Part shown: positions 5,748 through 7,408 of the stretch, piece by piece
How the letters are laid out: every line of letters begins with the position of its first letter
Position numbering within the stretch: the stretch's first letter is position 1
Origin: an uncultured Prevotella sp.
GTDB lineage: Bacteria; Bacteroidota; Bacteroidia; Bacteroidales; Bacteroidaceae
DNA length: 7,408 nt
Assembly: GCA_946999025.1 (NCBI GenBank)
Contig: CAMQBP010000091.1
Location: 1 to 7,408, forward strand
Reading direction: 5' to 3'
Position numbers and translations under genes: made by a program
Notes under the pieces: generated by a model
The model's database searches: none
Seen by the model: the letters and a program-made list of their open reading frames with translations, nothing else
Told to the model about the DNA's origin: nothing

Positions 5748-7408
5748 TTGAAAGATTATCAACTTACTGATTTTCTTCCAACCACAAAAAAGGAATGCAA
5801 GTTAAGAGGTTGGGAAGAACTGGATGTCATCTTGTTTTCAGGAGATGCCTATGTTGACCATCCTTCCTTTGGAGTTGCCGTCATAGGGCGTTCACTTGAA
5901 GCTGCGGGATACAAGGTTGCCATCGTTCCTCAGCCTGATTGGCATGGCGACTATCGCGACTTTAAGAAGCTGGGAAAGCCGAGATTGTTCTTTGGTATCT
6001 CACCAGGCTGCATGGATTCTATGGTAAACAAGTACACTGCCAACAAAAGATTGCGCAAGGAAGATGCCTACAGTCCTGACGGAAGACACGATTGTCGTCC
6101 TGAATATCCAACCGTTGTTTATTCAAAGATTCTACGTCAACTATACCCTGACACACCCATTGTATTGGGAGGCATTGAGGCTTCCATGAGACGTCTTACG
6201 CACTATGACTACTGGCAAGACGCACTTCGCAAATGTATTCTATGTGATTCGGGTGCCGACATGATTCTGTACGGCATGGGAGCGAAGTCTGTTCTGTGCC
6301 TATGTCAAAGGATAGCAGCCGGTGAACCCATCCAACAGATTCACGATATCCCACAAACTGTATATCTAACTCAAAAAGAAGAGATCGATGGGGGCATCAA
6401 AGACGACGACATCATCCTTCATAGTCACAAGGAATGCTTGAGGGAAAAACGACTGCAAGCCGATAATTTCAGACATATAGAAGAGGAGTCCAACAAGATA
6501 CATGCACAAAGATTGATTCAGGCTGTGGACCACAGATATGTGGTAGTCAATCCTCCTTTTCCAACTTTGACCACTGAAGAGGTCGATGCTTATTATGACT
6601 TGCCTTATACGCGTGTACCACATCTCAAATATAAGGGTAAACGTATTCCTGCCTACGAGATGATAAAATTCTCGGTAAACATCCACCAAGGGTGTTTTGG
6701 CGGTTGCGCTTTCTGCACGATATCGGCTCACCAAGGGAAATTTGTCACTTGCCGATCGAAAGAAAGCATCCTGAGAGAAGTAAAACAGGTGATTGACATG
6801 CCTGACTTTAAGGGTTATCTTTCTGATCTTGGAGGGCCGTCAGCTAACATGTATGGCATGGCAGGAAAGAACCATCTGGCTTGCGAACACTGCAAACGCC
6901 CATCCTGCATTCACCCAAAAATTTGCCCTAATCTCAACACCGACCACAGTAAACTACTGGATATCTATCGATCCGTCGATGCTATTCCCGGTATAAAAAA
7001 GAGTTTTGTCAGCAGTGGTGTTCGGTATGACTTGCTGTTGCACAAGAGCAAAGACGAAACGACGAATGCCGCTGCACAAGAATATACCAAGGAACTGATT
7101 AAGAACCATGTGAGTGGGCGCTTGAAAGTTGCGCCCGAACACACGTCAGATACTGTTTTGAACTTGATGCGCAAGCCTTCATTCAAGTTGTTCGAACAAT
7201 TTAAAGTCATCTTTGACAAAATTAACAAAGAAGAAAATTTAAAACAACAACTCATCCCCTATTTCATTAGCAGTCATCCCGGTTGTCAAGCACAAGATAT
7301 GGCAAACCTCGCCATCATCACCAAAAAACTGAATTTTCAGCTTGAACAGGTGCAGGATTTCACCCCTACTCCCATGACTGTCAGCACAGAAACATGGTAC
7401 ACGGGATA
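5748..7408 (+). CDS. ygiQ: YgiQ family radical SAM protein (3' end outside the window)
   Basis: The frame is open from 5748 to the window edge (553 codons plus two bases) with no stop. The N-terminus reads (M)KDYQLTDFLPTTKKE, then LDVILFSGDAYVDHPSFG (25-42) and VLGGIEASMRR (139-149), which are hallmarks of YgiQ (formerly UPF0313). The radical SAM core begins at FSVNIHQGCFGGCAFC (308-323), with Cys316, Cys320 and Cys323 forming the CxxxCxxC ligands of a 4Fe-4S cluster that cleaves S-adenosylmethionine. A second cysteine group, CEHCKRPSCIHPKIC (379-393; Cys379, 382, 387, 393), and VAPEHTSD (461-468) are also typical of the family. The protein is cytosolic and its substrate is not established. 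The start is TTG: the only in-frame codon block upstream is the TAA of the preceding gene, the first in-frame ATG is at residue 89, and the conserved N-terminus begins right at the TTG. The C-terminal part is missing only because the window ends. Confidence 0.95.
   Translation, partial: MKDYQLTDFLPTTKKECKLRGWEELDVILFSGDAYVDHPSFGVAVIGRSLEAAGYKVAIVPQPDWHGDYRDFKKLGKPRLFFGISPGCMDSMVNKYTANKRLRKEDAYSPDGRHDCRPEYPTVVYSKILRQLYPDTPIVLGGIEASMRRLTHYDYWQDALRKCILCDSGADMILYGMGAKSVLCLCQRIAAGEPIQQIHDIPQTVYLTQKEEIDGGIKDDDIILHSHKECLREKRLQADNFRHIEEESNKIHAQRLIQAVDHRYVVVNPPFPTLTTEEVDAYYDLPYTRVPHLKYKGKRIPAYEMIKFSVNIHQGCFGGCAFCTISAHQGKFVTCRSKESILREVKQVIDMPDFKGYLSDLGGPSANMYGMAGKNHLACEHCKRPSCIHPKICPNLNTDHSKLLDIYRSVDAIPGIKKSFVSSGVRYDLLLHKSKDETTNAAAQEYTKELIKNHVSGRLKVAPEHTSDTVLNLMRKPSFKLFEQFKVIFDKINKEENLKQQLIPYFISSHPGCQAQDMANLAIITKKLNFQLEQVQDFTPTPMTVSTETWYTG

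Overview
The window looks like chromosomal DNA from a member of the Bacteroidota, most likely a Prevotella-like or related Bacteroidales species. The evidence is the long PPi-dependent phosphofructokinase, a large secreted amidase of the kind often annotated 'xanthan lyase' in Bacteroides and Prevotella, promoter boxes of the Bacteroidota type (TAnnTTTG with an upstream TTG), and the lack of strong Shine-Dalgarno sequences. The genus is inference, not proof.

Layout: positions 12-1652 on the minus strand encode a complete PPi-dependent 6-phosphofructokinase (glycolysis). A 198-bp AT-rich divergent region (1653-1850) separates it from a plus-strand gene set and holds a promoter candidate for each direction. 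The rightward cluster starts with a 90-residue protein of unknown function (1851-2123). A short PlsC-like acyltransferase follows (2140-2700). Its stop overlaps by 4 bp the start of an 866-residue exported multidomain protein (2697-5297). That protein has an Amidase_3-type zinc peptidoglycan amidase fold, a golvesin/Xly-type beta domain inserted inside the catalytic domain, an Fn3 domain and a C-terminal Rossmann-like domain. The tight spacing suggests one transcript concerned with the cell envelope (membrane lipid acylation plus peptidoglycan or cell-surface remodelling).

After a 96-bp gap, a second plus-strand pair begins: a 111-residue helical protein of unknown function (5394-5729), then a YgiQ-type radical SAM protein. 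The latter starts at a TTG codon at 5748 and runs off the right edge, with about 553 codons present. The two genes share a reading frame and are separated only by one TAA codon and 18 bases.

I see no rRNA, tRNA, CRISPR array, insertion sequence, prophage or recombination site. Most of the window is ordinary core or near-core genome. The most notable points are the architecture of the secreted amidase, the in-frame arrangement before YgiQ, and the repeats in the divergent promoter region. I found nothing I would call a new biological system.
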